Assembly: GCA_025351485.1 (NCBI GenBank)
Contig: JANXVU010000100.1
Span: 1 to 46,239 of the forward strand
Reading direction: 5' to 3'
Length of the DNA: 46,239 nucleotides
From: Candidatus Eiseniibacteriota bacterium
Lineage (GTDB): Bacteria; Eisenbacteria; RBG-16-71-46; JACRLI01
Of the stretch, positions 18,103-26,486 are shown one piece after another. The notes under the pieces are model-generated. The model had not been told where the DNA came from and searched no databases. It saw nothing but the letters and a program-made list of their open reading frames with translations. Within the stretch, counting starts at the first letter, position 1; every line of letters begins with the position of its first letter. Position numbers and translations under genes: made by a program.

Positions 18103-18105
18103 CGG

Positions 18106-19578
18106 CTACTCCCAGCGCATGGCGAGGTCCACTAGGCTCCGCACCCCGAAGCCGGTCCCCCCGCGCGCCAGCCCCGGCCGCTCGCGGTCGACGTGACCCA
18201 CTCCGGCGATGTCCAGATGCGCCCACGGATACTTCGTGAACTGCTTCAAGAAAGCGGCGGCGCTGCATGCGCCGCCTTCCCGCACCCCCGCCGCGTTCTT
18301 CAGATCGGCCACGTCGCTTTTCATCAGGTCCAGGTAGTCTTCCCACATCGGCATGGGCCACATCCGCTCGCCGGTGCGCCTGGAGGAGTCCATCAGTCGC
18401 GCGCCCAGCTTGTCGTCGCCCGCGTACATGCCCGCGGTGAAGGTTCCCAGGGCGATGATGATCGCGCCGGTCAGCGTGGCCAGGTCCACCACCGCGTCCG
18501 GCTGCAGTTTCTGCGCGTACGACAGCGCGTCGGCCAGTACCAGCCGCCCCTCGGCGTCGGTGTTGGTGATCTCGATGGTGGTCCCGTTCATCGCCTTCAG
18601 CACGTCGCCCGGCTTGTAGGCCTTGCTTCCGGGCATGTTCTCGCACGTGGCCACGATGCCCACCACCTTCACCTGGGGCTTGAGCTGGGCGATGGCCTGC
18701 ATCGCGCCCACGACGGCGGCCGCGCCGCACATGTCGAACTTCATGCGGTCCATGTTGTCGGCGGGCTTGAGCGAGATTCCGCCGGAATCGAACGTGATGC
18801 CCTTGCCCACGAACACCAGCGTGCCGCGCGAGCGGCCCTTGGGAGCGTAGGTGAGCTCGATCATGCGCGGTTCCTCGGTGCTGCCGCGGGCCACGCCCAG
18901 GATGGCTCCGGCGCCCAGCTTCTCGAGTTCGCGCGGGCCAAACACCTTGCACTGGAGAGCGTTCGCGCGGGCCATGACCTGGGCGCTTTCCGCAAAGGCG
19001 CGCGGCGTGAGGTCGTTGCCCGGGCGGTTGGCCAGTTCCCGGGCGGCGCGCACTCCGTCGAGGAGGGCCGCCAGGGAGGCGGCCATGGACTTGGCCTCGG
19101 CCAATTCTCCCTTGCCCGCGAAAAAGATGAGCGAATCCAGGTCGGCTGGCTTTTCGGAAGCGCGGGTCCGGTAGGCGGTGTAGGCGTACCCGCCGTGCGA
19201 GAGGCCCTCCGCGAGCGCCTGGAGCGAGCCGGCGAGCGGCAGGCGCGGGGAAACAGAGGGGAGCCACACCCCGACTTCGTGCGCTCCCAGGGCCTGCGCC
19301 CGCCGTCCGGCTAGGGCGGCGGCTTCCCGCAGGACGTCCGCGTTGATTTCCTTGCGCGCCCCCAGGCCGGACAACAGCAGCCTGCCGGAGTCCGCGTAGA
19401 CCACCGCGAGCTGGTTCTTCTTTCCGGTGATGTCCCGGGCGGCGATGGCCGCCCGCACCGGGCGGCGGAACGCGGCGGGGAGCTTGAGCGACTCGAGGGT
19501 ATCGCCCTCGGCCATGCCTATCCACAGAGCCGGAACGCGTGGGGCTCCGGCGGCGATCGGTCTCACGGCGATGCGCAT
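18106..19578 (-). CDS. pepA: Leucyl aminopeptidase (M17 family, PepA)
   Basis: The 490-residue protein has an N-terminal alpha/beta domain (about 1-165) and a C-terminal dimetal peptidase domain. The latter holds FVGKGITFDSGGISLKPA (metal ligands Lys and Asp), MKFDMCGAAAVVGAM, and the NTDAEGRLVLADAL signature with the other Asp/Glu ligands. M17 enzymes release N-terminal residues from peptides in the cytosol as hexamers, and some relatives also bind DNA. No signal peptide is present. The minus-strand ATG at 19578 follows a GAGGAGG site, and a promoter is visible at 19617-19645, so it is probably transcribed alone. All motif residues are canonical. Confidence 0.95.
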   Translation of the reverse strand: MRIAVRPIAAGAPRVPALWIGMAEGDTLESLKLPAAFRRPVRAAIAARDITGKKNQLAVVYADSGRLLLSGLGARKEINADVLREAAALAGRRAQALGAHEVGVWLPSVSPRLPLAGSLQALAEGLSHGGYAYTAYRTRASEKPADLDSLIFFAGKGELAEAKSMAASLAALLDGVRAARELANRPGNDLTPRAFAESAQVMARANALQCKVFGPRELEKLGAGAILGVARGSTEEPRMIELTYAPKGRSRGTLVFVGKGITFDSGGISLKPADNMDRMKFDMCGAAAVVGAMQAIAQLKPQVKVVGIVATCENMPGSKAYKPGDVLKAMNGTTIEITNTDAEGRLVLADALSYAQKLQPDAVVDLATLTGAIIIALGTFTAGMYAGDDKLGARLMDSSRRTGERMWPMPMWEDYLDLMKSDVADLKNAAGVREGGACSAAAFLKQFTKYPWAHLDIAGVGHVDRERPGLARGGTGFGVRSLVDLAMRWE

Positions 19579-19616
19579 GAATCCTCCTCGGACGATGGGT
19601 TCACAACGGAGGACTC

Positions 19617-19645
19617 AGTCTTGCAGAACCGCGCAGGGCGGTCAA
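19617..19645 (-). promoter_or_regulatory. Putative sigma-70-type promoter of pepA
   Basis: Reading the minus strand, TTGACC (19645-19640) is followed after 17 nt by AAGACT (19622-19617), about 38 nt before the pepA start. It lies just downstream of a terminator hairpin for the previous operon, which fits an independent transcription start. The -10 box is only a partial match. Confidence 0.45.
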
Positions 19646-19660
19646 CGAAGGGAAAGCGAT

Positions 19661-19696
19661 AGGGCCCGTTCCGGGATGGAATCCGGACCGGGCCCT
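19661..19696 (-). terminator. Stem-loop terminator of the TPR/DUF4388 operon
   Basis: An 8-bp perfect stem (AGGGCCCG pairing with CGGGCCCT) with an inner CCGG pairing lies 23 nt after the stop of the DUF4388 gene. On the minus strand it is followed by a short pyrimidine-rich run (about 19660-19646) rather than a clean T tract. It separates that operon from pepA. Confidence 0.6.
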
Positions 19697-19719
19697 GTCG
19701 AAACAGCTGGCGGGGAAAG

Positions 19720-20781
19720 CTAGTGCGAGTCGTCCGCCAGGATTCCCGCCAGCACTTTGGGGTCGGCGGCGTCGGGCGCGCCGGACGGGGCGTGGCTCCA
19801 GCCTTTCACATGCGGCATGGAAAGCGGGTAGGTTCCATGCTCCATGCGCTGCACTTCGGCCTGCAGGCGGATGTCGTCCAGATATTGCTCGGTGGCGGCT
19901 TCGTCCCAGACCGAGGGCGCCGGGCCCGGAACCGGGGCGAAGAATCCGGCGCTCAGCAGGCGCACCACCAGGCACAGGCCGGCCATGGCCACCGCGGCTC
20001 CGGCGCCGAAGGCCACCTGCTCCACGGGTGAACTGGCCAGGCGTTTCTGCATTTCGCTGGAGCCCTTGCGCTCGCTGGCGCCCTGGACCTCCACCACTCC
20101 CAGTTCCCATAGCTCGTAGAGCCCCTCGTACAATTCGAACAGCCACAGCGGAAGGTTGTCCTCGAGGTCGCCCAGGGTGCGCGGGGTCGCGACGGCCTCC
20201 AGGATCCGCCGCTTGCGGGAATCCGGCTCGCGCGCCAGGGACAGGTCCTGCCGGCTCACCATGGCGGCCTTGTTGGACAGCGCCCGGCGGAACCGCGCCA
20301 TTTCGTCCTGGCGGCGCATGGCCTCCATCAGGATGCCCTCGGTGCGGAAAGCGAGCCGAAAGCCGTTGGCGCTCGGGGTGGCCGTTCGGTTGATGAACTC
20401 ATAGTTGCCGCTGCGCCAGGCGAGGGCCCGCAGCAGCACGTCCTGGATGTGTTCTTCCAGGAAGTGGGCCAGCTCCTCGGGCGGCATCGCGCCGGTGCTC
20501 ATGAGCACGTCGAGCGGGTCGGCCCCTTCGGTGCGGCGGATTTCGCCGACTCGGCCGAGCTGCACGCCGGATAGCTTCCCCATGCGCTCCAGGGCCAGTT
20601 CCAGGCCCGACGGGTCGCGAGAAAGCGGCTCGTGCGTGGACGTGATCCGGCCCTCCTCGAACAGGACCGCAAAGCGCAGGTCGCCCTTGGAGAGACGGAG
20701 CACGCCCGTCTTTCGCTGGCTGGCGATGAGCTGGAGGATCTCCTCCAGCCGGAAAGTCTCGAGATTACCCTTGAGTGCCAT
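19720..20781 (-). CDS. DUF4388 (PATAN-like) protein with membrane anchor and pilin-like tail
   Basis: The 353-residue protein starts with a DUF4388 domain (MALKGNLETFRLEEILQLIA, residues 1 to about 100), a module found in bacterial signalling and gliding/polarity proteins. A helical middle region (about 100-240, including LPLWLFELYEGLYELWELGVV) follows. A hydrophobic segment at about 253-275 could anchor it in the membrane. The C-terminal tail has EQYLDDIRLQAEVQRMEHGTYP, like the solvent-exposed part of type IV pseudopilins ('...YrxxxGxYP'). The AAGGTAA-type start region at ATG 20781 follows the TPR gene by 12 nt, so the two form an operon. The function is unknown; a role in cell-surface or signalling assemblies is inference. 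Confidence 0.75.
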   Translation of the reverse strand: MALKGNLETFRLEEILQLIASQRKTGVLRLSKGDLRFAVLFEEGRITSTHEPLSRDPSGLELALERMGKLSGVQLGRVGEIRRTEGADPLDVLMSTGAMPPEELAHFLEEHIQDVLLRALAWRSGNYEFINRTATPSANGFRLAFRTEGILMEAMRRQDEMARFRRALSNKAAMVSRQDLSLAREPDSRKRRILEAVATPRTLGDLEDNLPLWLFELYEGLYELWELGVVEVQGASERKGSSEMQKRLASSPVEQVAFGAGAAVAMAGLCLVVRLLSAGFFAPVPGPAPSVWDEAATEQYLDDIRLQAEVQRMEHGTYPLSMPHVKGWSHAPSGAPDAADPKVLAGILADDSH

Positions 20782-20793
20782 TCGATCGATTCC

Positions 20794-22620
20794 TCAGGCG
20801 GCCTGGTCGAAGACCTGGGGCCGCGCTTCGAGTTCCATCTCCTGCTCGCGATGGTGAAGTGTCCACTCCCGGTGTGCAGCAGGGATCCAGGCCGCGATCA
20901 CAAGGACGCCGGCGATCAGCGCCTGGGGAACGGAAAGGATGCCCGCCAGGTAATTCGGCCCGGGGTGGATCCAGAAGCCGCCCTTCACGAAGGCCAGGAA
21001 GAGAAAGCTCAATCCGCACCACCATGCGCCGGCGACGGCCCAGCGGCCGGCCAGCGCTCTTCCAAAGGGCGGGCAAAGCAGGCTCACGGCCAGGACCATC
21101 GCGCCGCGTTCCCGGATCCGCTTGGAACGGCGGCGCTCCAGGAGCACCCGCCCGAAGGGCCCGCCGCTGGTGACGGACATATGGCCTAGGCAGGTCTGGC
21201 AGAAGGTCTCGCTGCGGCGGCGGCCGCTGCAGCGTCGGCACAACGTGGCGCCGCAGTTGGCGCACTGATAGGTCGGAAGCCAGCGGGTCCCAAGCCGCGC
21301 CAGCAGCGAGCCCACGGCCAGCACCAGCAGGGCCAGGATCGAGAACAGCCCGGGGCGCGATTCCCACGCGGACGCGAGCCACGCGGGCGGCTCCATCCAG
21401 TCGGTGCGCACGTTGGTCTCCTCGCGCCACAGCTTCCAGAGCGCCTCCGGGGAAAGCTCCTCCTGCATCATGAGCGCCTGCCCCATCCCGAACGCGTTGA
21501 AGTGGCGGCGGAGTCGATCAAAGTCGAGCGCGCCGGCCCGCAGCATTTCGCGGTTCGCGCCGTCGAAGTCGAGCTTGCGCGACAGCACCTGCGCGAGGTT
21601 GTAGTGCGGCGAAGTGAGCCGGTCGTCGGCCTTGATCGCCTCCACGAGGTGATTCTCCGCCAGGGCGGTCTTTCCGCGCATCCACTCGGCCACCGCCAGG
21701 TTGTTCAGCGTGCGGGCGTTGCCGTGCGAGAGCGAGTCGGCGCGGGCGAAGTCGCGCACCGCATCGTCCACGCGGCGGGCGCGCAGCTCCATGACGCCGC
21801 GCGCGAAGGGGATTTCATAGTGCCCGGTGGCCTCGGCCTCGGCTCGCCCCAGGCGGGCAATCCAGGCGGGCGATAGCGAAGCGCGCTGGGCCCGCACCGC
21901 GGTCCCGACCCAGCTCGTGGAGGTGCGCGGGAGCAGCAGCGAGTCGGCTTCCCGGATCACCCAGGGAAGCGCCAGCGTGCACACCAGCAGCAGGGCCCAC
22001 AGCCGCCGGGCCAACCCGCTCAGCGAAGGCTGCATCACGGCCAGGAGAAAGAGAGTCGGCAGGATCACGCCCAGACCCATGCAGAAGGGCAGGGCCGCGG
22101 CCAGCATGGCCAGGACCGAAGCGTAGTTGCGGTCCTGGTAGCGCGCGAAGAACTCGGTGAGCCGGTGGTGAAGCGCCGGCATGCCGATGGCGATGGCGGA
22201 AAACGAGAGTCCCAGCAGCGCCAGCATCACCGCGAAGCAGCCCCATAGGAGCAGGTGGAACATCCACAGATGCTGGTGTCGGAACGATCCCCACATCAGA
22301 TGCAGTCCCTGGAGCAACTCGGGAAGAGACTCGCCCGGATCCTGCAACAGGCTGGACCAGGCGAGCGAAAAGTGCGGGTCGGCCCACTGCGGGTCGGCCT
22401 GGGCCGCGGCCTGGAAGTGCTGGAGCGCCACGGCTTCGTGTCCCGCCGCCCGTTCCAGGAGACCCTGGCGGTAGTGCACGCTTGCCGCCATCGCCACATC
22501 CACGGACGTGGTGGGCGCGGCCTGGGGAGCGGCGGCCGCACGGACGCTCGCGGGTGTCAGGAGCAACTGGCCGATCAGGGCCATGCTGGCGAAAATGGCA
22601 AGGCGTGAGCGTAGCGGCAT
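20794..22620 (-). CDS. Multi-spanning TPR protein with zinc-ribbon segment, function unknown
   Basis: The 608-residue protein has a signal peptide (to VRA, about residue 28), then a TPR unit (ASVHYRQGLLERAAGHEAVALQHF) facing the periplasm. Two or three membrane helices follow at about 120-220, then a second TPR stretch near 270-350 (ARTLNNLAVAEWMRGKTALAENHL) and a helix near 423-440. Next comes a cysteine cluster C453-x2-C456-x4-C461-x2-C464-x9-C474-x2-C477, which looks like a zinc ribbon or B-box-type site. Two final hydrophobic helices complete it. I do not recognise a named family. An AGGAAG site precedes ATG 22620. It is the first gene of a two-gene operon with the DUF4388 protein, so the two products probably act together at the inner membrane. 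Confidence 0.7.
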   Translation of the reverse strand: MPLRSRLAIFASMALIGQLLLTPASVRAAAAPQAAPTTSVDVAMAASVHYRQGLLERAAGHEAVALQHFQAAAQADPQWADPHFSLAWSSLLQDPGESLPELLQGLHLMWGSFRHQHLWMFHLLLWGCFAVMLALLGLSFSAIAIGMPALHHRLTEFFARYQDRNYASVLAMLAAALPFCMGLGVILPTLFLLAVMQPSLSGLARRLWALLLVCTLALPWVIREADSLLLPRTSTSWVGTAVRAQRASLSPAWIARLGRAEAEATGHYEIPFARGVMELRARRVDDAVRDFARADSLSHGNARTLNNLAVAEWMRGKTALAENHLVEAIKADDRLTSPHYNLAQVLSRKLDFDGANREMLRAGALDFDRLRRHFNAFGMGQALMMQEELSPEALWKLWREETNVRTDWMEPPAWLASAWESRPGLFSILALLVLAVGSLLARLGTRWLPTYQCANCGATLCRRCSGRRRSETFCQTCLGHMSVTSGGPFGRVLLERRRSKRIRERGAMVLAVSLLCPPFGRALAGRWAVAGAWWCGLSFLFLAFVKGGFWIHPGPNYLAGILSVPQALIAGVLVIAAWIPAAHREWTLHHREQEMELEARPQVFDQAA

Positions 22621-22642
22621 TTGTCTTCCTGGTCCGGCGGGA

Positions 22643-22669
22643 TTGACAGCCGGCGAACCGGCCTATTAG
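22643..22669 (+). promoter_or_regulatory. Possible promoter of asnS, with a hairpin in its spacer
   Basis: TTGACA (22643-22648) is followed by TATTAG (22664-22669) with a short 15-nt spacer, about 108 nt before asnS. The spacer is itself an inverted repeat, GCCGG-CGAA-CCGGC (22649-22662), which could be an operator or a hairpin. The short spacing lowers confidence. The 157-nt gap (22621-22777) must also hold the start signals of the divergent TPR operon, which I could not place. Confidence 0.35.
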
Positions 22670-22777
22670 TTTCACGACTCAAAGCGTGCTGCACTCGCCG
22701 CTGGAGATGCGGCGTTCTCGAGGCTCCCCCGATTTATCGGCACGGCGCCCCGTTATCCTTAGCGTTCCGGGAGACCC

Positions 22778-24070
22778 ATGGCCCCGACCACGATTTCCGA
22801 GATCCACCGCCTCGAAGGGCAGGAAGCCCATTTGAGAGGCTGGGTGTACAACACCCGCTCCAGCGGCAAGTTACAGTTCATCCTGGTCCGGGACGGTTCC
22901 GGGGTGATCCAGGCCGTGGCTTCCCTGAAGAACGTGGGGGAGGAGCTCTTCCAGGAGCTGGGGCGCCTGACCCAGGAGTCCTCCCTGGAGGTCTGGGGCA
23001 TGGTCAAGGCGGATCCGCGCGCTCCGGGCGGGTTCGAGCTTTCCATCACCCGGGCGAAGATCGTCCAAATCGCCCAGGAGTATCCCATTTCACCCAAGGA
23101 GCATGGGATCGAGTTCCTGCTCGACCACCGGCACCTGTGGCTGCGCTCGTCCCTGCAGCACGCCATCCTGAGGGTGAGGGCCGAGGTGATCCGCTCGGCG
23201 CGCGAGTACCTGGACGACCACGGGTTCCTGAACATGGACACCCCCATCCTGACGCCCGCGGCGTGCGAGGGGACCACCACGCTCTTCCAGGTGGAGTACT
23301 TCGAGGAGTTCTCGTTCCTGACCCAGAGCGGCCAGCTCTACAACGAGGCCACCGCCGCCGCCTTCGGCAAGGTCTACAGTTTTGGCCCCACCTTCCGCGC
23401 GGAAAAGAGCAAGACCCGCCGCCACCTGACCGAGTTCTGGATGCTGGAGCCGGAGGTGGCTTACGCCGGCCTGAACGACATCATGGAACTGGAAGAGAAG
23501 CTGATCGAGCACATCGTCGGAAGGGTGCTGGAGCGCCGGGCGGAGGAGCTCAAGCGGCTGGAGCGGGACACGTCCAAGCTGGAAAAGGTCAAGGCCCCGT
23601 TCCCGCGGCTCCACTACGCCGATGCGGTCAAGCGCCTGAACGAAAAGGGAGTGGATTTCCAGTGGGGCGGGGATTTCGGGGCCCCGGACGAGGCGGTGCT
23701 GACCGAGGACTACGAGACGCCGTTCTTCGTGCACCGGTTTCCGAGCCAGATCAAGGCCTTTTACATGGAGCCGGATCCCGCGGACCCGAAACACTGCCTG
23801 TCCGTGGACTGCCTGGCGCCGGAGGGCTACGGGGAGATCGTGGGGGGTGGGCAGCGCATTGCGGACTATGACCTGCTGCTGGAGCGGATCCGCGAGCACA
23901 AGCTGCCCGAGGAGGCATTCGAGTGGTACCTGGACCTTAGGCGGTACGGAAGCGTGCCCCACTCGGGGTTTGGAATCGGCGTGGAGCGCACCACGGCGTG
24001 GCTGTGCGGTATCGAACACGTCCGCGAGTGCATACCGTTCCCGCGGACGATCTACCGAATGAAGCCGTGA
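22778..24070 (+). CDS. asnS: Asparaginyl-tRNA synthetase AsnRS
   Basis: The 430-residue class IIb synthetase has an N-terminal OB-fold anticodon domain ([24 protein letters not shown], residues 19 to about 100) and a catalytic domain with the three class II motifs. Motif 2 is [21 protein letters not shown] near residue 208, and motif 3 is [15 protein letters not shown] near 395. The EFWMLEPE variant and GQLYNEA indicate AsnRS rather than AspRS. It charges tRNA-Asn directly, so this organism need not rely only on the transamidation route. It stands alone: divergent from the TPR operon and convergent with the BMC gene 32 nt downstream. The ATG 22778 follows GGGAGACC. Confidence 0.94.
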   Translation: MAPTTISEIHRLEGQEAHLRGWVYNTRSSGKLQFILVRDGSGVIQAVASLKNVGEELFQELGRLTQESSLEVWGMVKADPRAPGGFELSITRAKIVQIAQEYPISPKEHGIEFLLDHRHLWLRSSLQHAILRVRAEVIRSAREYLDDHGFLNMDTPILTPAACEGTTTLFQVEYFEEFSFLTQSGQLYNEATAAAFGKVYSFGPTFRAEKSKTRRHLTEFWMLEPEVAYAGLNDIMELEEKLIEHIVGRVLERRAEELKRLERDTSKLEKVKAPFPRLHYADAVKRLNEKGVDFQWGGDFGAPDEAVLTEDYETPFFVHRFPSQIKAFYMEPDPADPKHCLSVDCLAPEGYGEIVGGGQRIADYDLLLERIREHKLPEEAFEWYLDLRRYGSVPHSGFGIGVERTTAWLCGIEHVRECIPFPRTIYRMKP

Positions 24071-24102
24071 GGCGACGCGGAGACCGCAGCGACGGCGGCG
24101 AA

Positions 24103-24372
24103 TCAGGCGATCGGCAATCCCTTGTCCACCTGGTCGTCGGGCTTGGGAATGATGTGGCTCGCGACCAGCTTCTTGAACTGGGCCGCCCGCGCGGCGCCGG
24201 CCGCGACCGCCGCTTCGACGGAAGCCACGTCGCCGCGCACCACCACCGTCACCAGCCCGGCGTCGATCTTACGGTGTCCCACCAGTTCCACCGGCGCGGC
24301 CTTGACCATGGCATCGGCGGCTTCCACCGCGGGGATGAACCCGCGTACTTCGATCATTCCAAGGGCTTTCAT
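24103..24372 (-). CDS. Bacterial microcompartment shell protein, single BMC-H domain (PduA/EutM/CcmK type)
   Basis: The 89-residue protein is one complete BMC domain (Pfam BMC, PF00936). It opens MKALGMIEVRGFIPAVEAAD, carries KAAPVELVGHRKIDAGLVTV, then the VVRGDVASVEAAVAAG segment, and ends with the HIIPKP strand. Such proteins form hexamers that tile polyhedral protein organelles, with the central pore lined by the loop after KI. Here the pore loop reads K35-I36-D37-A38-G39, where PduA has K-I-G-S-G, so the pore should be acidic. The start is ATG 24372 with an AGGAGG site. A longer upstream extension in frame has no conserved sequence. It has its own promoter (24392-24420). No other shell or encapsulated-enzyme gene is present in the window. 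Confidence 0.93.
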   Translation of the reverse strand: MKALGMIEVRGFIPAVEAADAMVKAAPVELVGHRKIDAGLVTVVVRGDVASVEAAVAAGAARAAQFKKLVASHIIPKPDDQVDKGLPIA

Positions 24373-24391
24373 TGGATCCTCCTGACGGGTC

Positions 24392-24420
24392 AGCTTAGGG
24401 CTTTCCGGGCCGGGGCACAA
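24392..24420 (-). promoter_or_regulatory. Putative promoter of the BMC-H gene
   Basis: On the minus strand TTGTGC (24420-24415), 17 nt and TAAGCT (24397-24392) form a sigma-70-like promoter about 20 nt before the BMC start codon and its AGGAGG site. It is arranged divergently from the promoter at 24452-24480. Confidence 0.5.
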
Positions 24421-24451
24421 GGGACCGGTGCGACTGTCTCGCAGCGGGCAT

Positions 24452-24480
24452 TTGACGCGGCGGCCGCCGGGCCCTATGGT
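24452..24480 (+). promoter_or_regulatory. Putative promoter of the KimA-like pair
   Basis: TTGACG (24452-24457), 17 nt and TATGGT (24475-24480) match the promoter pattern seen elsewhere in the window. Transcription would begin near 24487, only about 17 nt before ATG 24504. This leaves no room for a riboswitch leader, and no Shine-Dalgarno site is visible. Confidence 0.55.
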
Positions 24481-24503
24481 TACGCGATGCCACGGCACGC
24501 GCC

Positions 24504-26468
24504 ATGCCAGACTTAAAAAACGTCCTGCTCGGGCGTCCCCGCGACATCTGGGACCCAAAAATCTTCCACCGGATCTCGCTGGTCGCCTTCCTCGCGTGGG
24601 TCGGCCTGGGAGCAGACGGTCTATCGTCCTCGTCGTACGGTCCCGAACAGGCCTTCCTCGCGCTCGGATCCCACAAGTACCTGTGCGTCTACCTGGCCAT
24701 CATGATGGCGGCCACAGTGTTTATCATCTCCTACGCCTACAGCCGGATCATCGAGGCGTTCCCGAACGGCGGCGGCGGGTACCTGGTTGCCACCAAGCTG
24801 CTGGGGGACTGGGCCGGCCTGACCTCGGGCGCAGCGCTCCTGGTGGACTATGTGCTTACCATTTCCGTGTCCATCGCGAGCGGCGTGGCGGCCATCTGGA
24901 GCCTCCTGCCGCCCCGGATGCACCACATGCAGCTGGTGGTGGACGTCCTGGTGCTGGTGTTGCTGGTGCTGCTCAACCTGCGCGGGGTGAAGGAGTCGGT
25001 GCAGTTCCTGTCGCCGATCTTCTTCCTGTTCCTGATCACCCACGTGATCCTGATCGGCGGCGGGCTCTTCGAGGGCGCCCGGCACGTGCCCGAGCTGCAC
25101 CGGGAGGTGACCCAGGGCACGCGGGCCGATCTGGCGGCCATGGGACTGGTGCCGCTGCTGCTGCTGTTCTTCCGGGCGTATTCGCTGGGCGGCGGAACCT
25201 ACACCGGGATCGAGGCGGTCTCCAACGGGCTTCCGATGATGCGCGAGCCGCGCGTCGAGACCGGCAAGAAGACCATGGTGCTGGTCGCGGTGTCGCTGGC
25301 CTTTACGGCCGGCGGGATCCTGTTGTGCTACCTGTTGCTGAGTGTCTTTCCGCAGCACGGCAAGACCATGAACGCCGCGCTGGCCGAGGCCTTCGTGGCG
25401 GGGCTCCACTTCGGTTCCACCTGGCCGGGCCGGATCTTCGTGATCCTGGTGCTCATCTCCGAGGCCCTGCTGCTCTTCGTGGCCTCCCAGAGCGGCTTCC
25501 TGGCCGGGCCGCGGATCATGGCCAACATGGCGGTGGACTCGTGGTTCCCGCACCGCTTCTCGGCGCTCTCCGAGCGGCTCACCATGCAGAACGGGGTGCT
25601 GCTCATGGGGTTTGCGGCCCTGGCCACGCTGGTCTATACGCGCGGGCGGGTGGAGACCCTGGTGATCATGTACTCCATCAACGTGTTCCTGACCTTTTCC
25701 CTGGCCCAGCTCGGGATGATCCGGTACTGGATGGAGGCGAGGCGGCGCCACGAGCACTGGAAGCGGCACGTGCCCATCCACGTGGTGGGCTTCCTGCTGT
25801 GCGCCGGGATCCTGCTGGTGACCATCTTCGAAAAATTCACCGAGGGCGGATGGGTGACCCTGGCCATCACCGGCCTGCTGGTGCTGTTCTGTTCCCGGGT
25901 CCGGCGGCACTACCGGCAGGTCGCCGGCACCATGGCCGAGCTGGACGAGATCCTGGCCAACATTCCAGGCCACCCCACGGTGGAGCCGCGCGAACTGAAC
26001 CCGTCCGCCCCCACGGCCGTGCTGCTGGTCTCGGGCTACAACGGGCTCGGGATCCACTCCCTGCTGTCGCTGCTCCGCGTGTTTCCCAATCACTTCGCGA
26101 ACGTGGTGTTCGTCGCGGTCGGGGTGTTGGATTCGGCCAACTTCAAGGGCGCCGAGGAGACCGCGGCCCTGAACGCCAAGACGGAAGAGGATCTCAAGAA
26201 GTACGTCGACCTGGCCCGGCGCCTGGGCATGGCGGCCACCATCCGCTTCGCGCTGGACACCGAGGTGGTCTCGGCGGCCGAGAAGCTTTGCCGAGACGTG
26301 CACAAGGAGTTCCCGCGGGCGATCGTGTTCGCGAGCAAGCTGATCTTCCGCCGCGAGACGGCCTTCCAGGGCATGCTCCACAACGAGACCGCGTACGCCA
26401 TCCAGCGTCGGCTGCAGTTCTCGGGCCTCCAGACCATCGTGCTGCCGCTGCGCGTAGGGAGCCTCTAG
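24504..26468 (+). CDS. KimA-like APC-superfamily potassium transporter, copy 1
   Basis: The 654-residue protein has a 12-helix APC-superfamily core (residues 20 to about 470) and a cytoplasmic USP-like C-terminal domain (about 500-654, with LLVSGYNGLGIHSLLSLL and LHNETAYAIQRRLQF). It resembles Bacillus KimA (YdaO) in architecture and in the residues I recall as K+ ligands there: D38 and Y45 (in GADGLSSSSYG), Y116, T119 and S123 (in DYVLTISVS), T234 and E237 (in TYTGIEAVSNG), and Y390. KimA is a high-affinity K+/H+ symporter inhibited by c-di-AMP, so K+ uptake is the best guess. An amino-acid permease is the alternative. It has a promoter immediately upstream and copy 2 lies 18 nt downstream. 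Confidence 0.82.
   Translation: MPDLKNVLLGRPRDIWDPKIFHRISLVAFLAWVGLGADGLSSSSYGPEQAFLALGSHKYLCVYLAIMMAATVFIISYAYSRIIEAFPNGGGGYLVATKLLGDWAGLTSGAALLVDYVLTISVSIASGVAAIWSLLPPRMHHMQLVVDVLVLVLLVLLNLRGVKESVQFLSPIFFLFLITHVILIGGGLFEGARHVPELHREVTQGTRADLAAMGLVPLLLLFFRAYSLGGGTYTGIEAVSNGLPMMREPRVETGKKTMVLVAVSLAFTAGGILLCYLLLSVFPQHGKTMNAALAEAFVAGLHFGSTWPGRIFVILVLISEALLLFVASQSGFLAGPRIMANMAVDSWFPHRFSALSERLTMQNGVLLMGFAALATLVYTRGRVETLVIMYSINVFLTFSLAQLGMIRYWMEARRRHEHWKRHVPIHVVGFLLCAGILLVTIFEKFTEGGWVTLAITGLLVLFCSRVRRHYRQVAGTMAELDEILANIPGHPTVEPRELNPSAPTAVLLVSGYNGLGIHSLLSLLRVFPNHFANVVFVAVGVLDSANFKGAEETAALNAKTEEDLKKYVDLARRLGMAATIRFALDTEVVSAAEKLCRDVHKEFPRAIVFASKLIFRRETAFQGMLHNETAYAIQRRLQFSGLQTIVLPLRVGSL
25197..25277 (+). 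repeat. DNA-level repeat patch A, copy in first KimA-like gene
   Basis: This 81-nt stretch is identical to 27192-27272 at 79 of 81 positions, and both differences are silent. It encodes TYTGIEAVSNGLPMMREP and following residues. A second patch, 25521-25610 against 27516-27605, differs at 5 of 90 positions. The rest of the two genes is clearly more diverged. Confidence 0.85.
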
Positions 26469-26486
26469 CCCGGCCGGGCGCTTTTT

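Noticed and set aside
18103-18105. A terminator between gmhB and the convergent pepA
   Set aside because: Only 3 nt separate the two stops, and no hairpin with T run was visible inside either gene end.
24481-24503. A c-di-AMP (ydaO-type) riboswitch before the KimA-like genes
   Set aside because: The predicted leader is only about 17 nt, and I see no conserved riboswitch core in the 131-nt gap.
24373-24558. N-terminal extension of the BMC protein by about 60 residues
   Set aside because: The extension is not BMC-like, and ATG 24372 has an AGGAGG site and a full domain after it.
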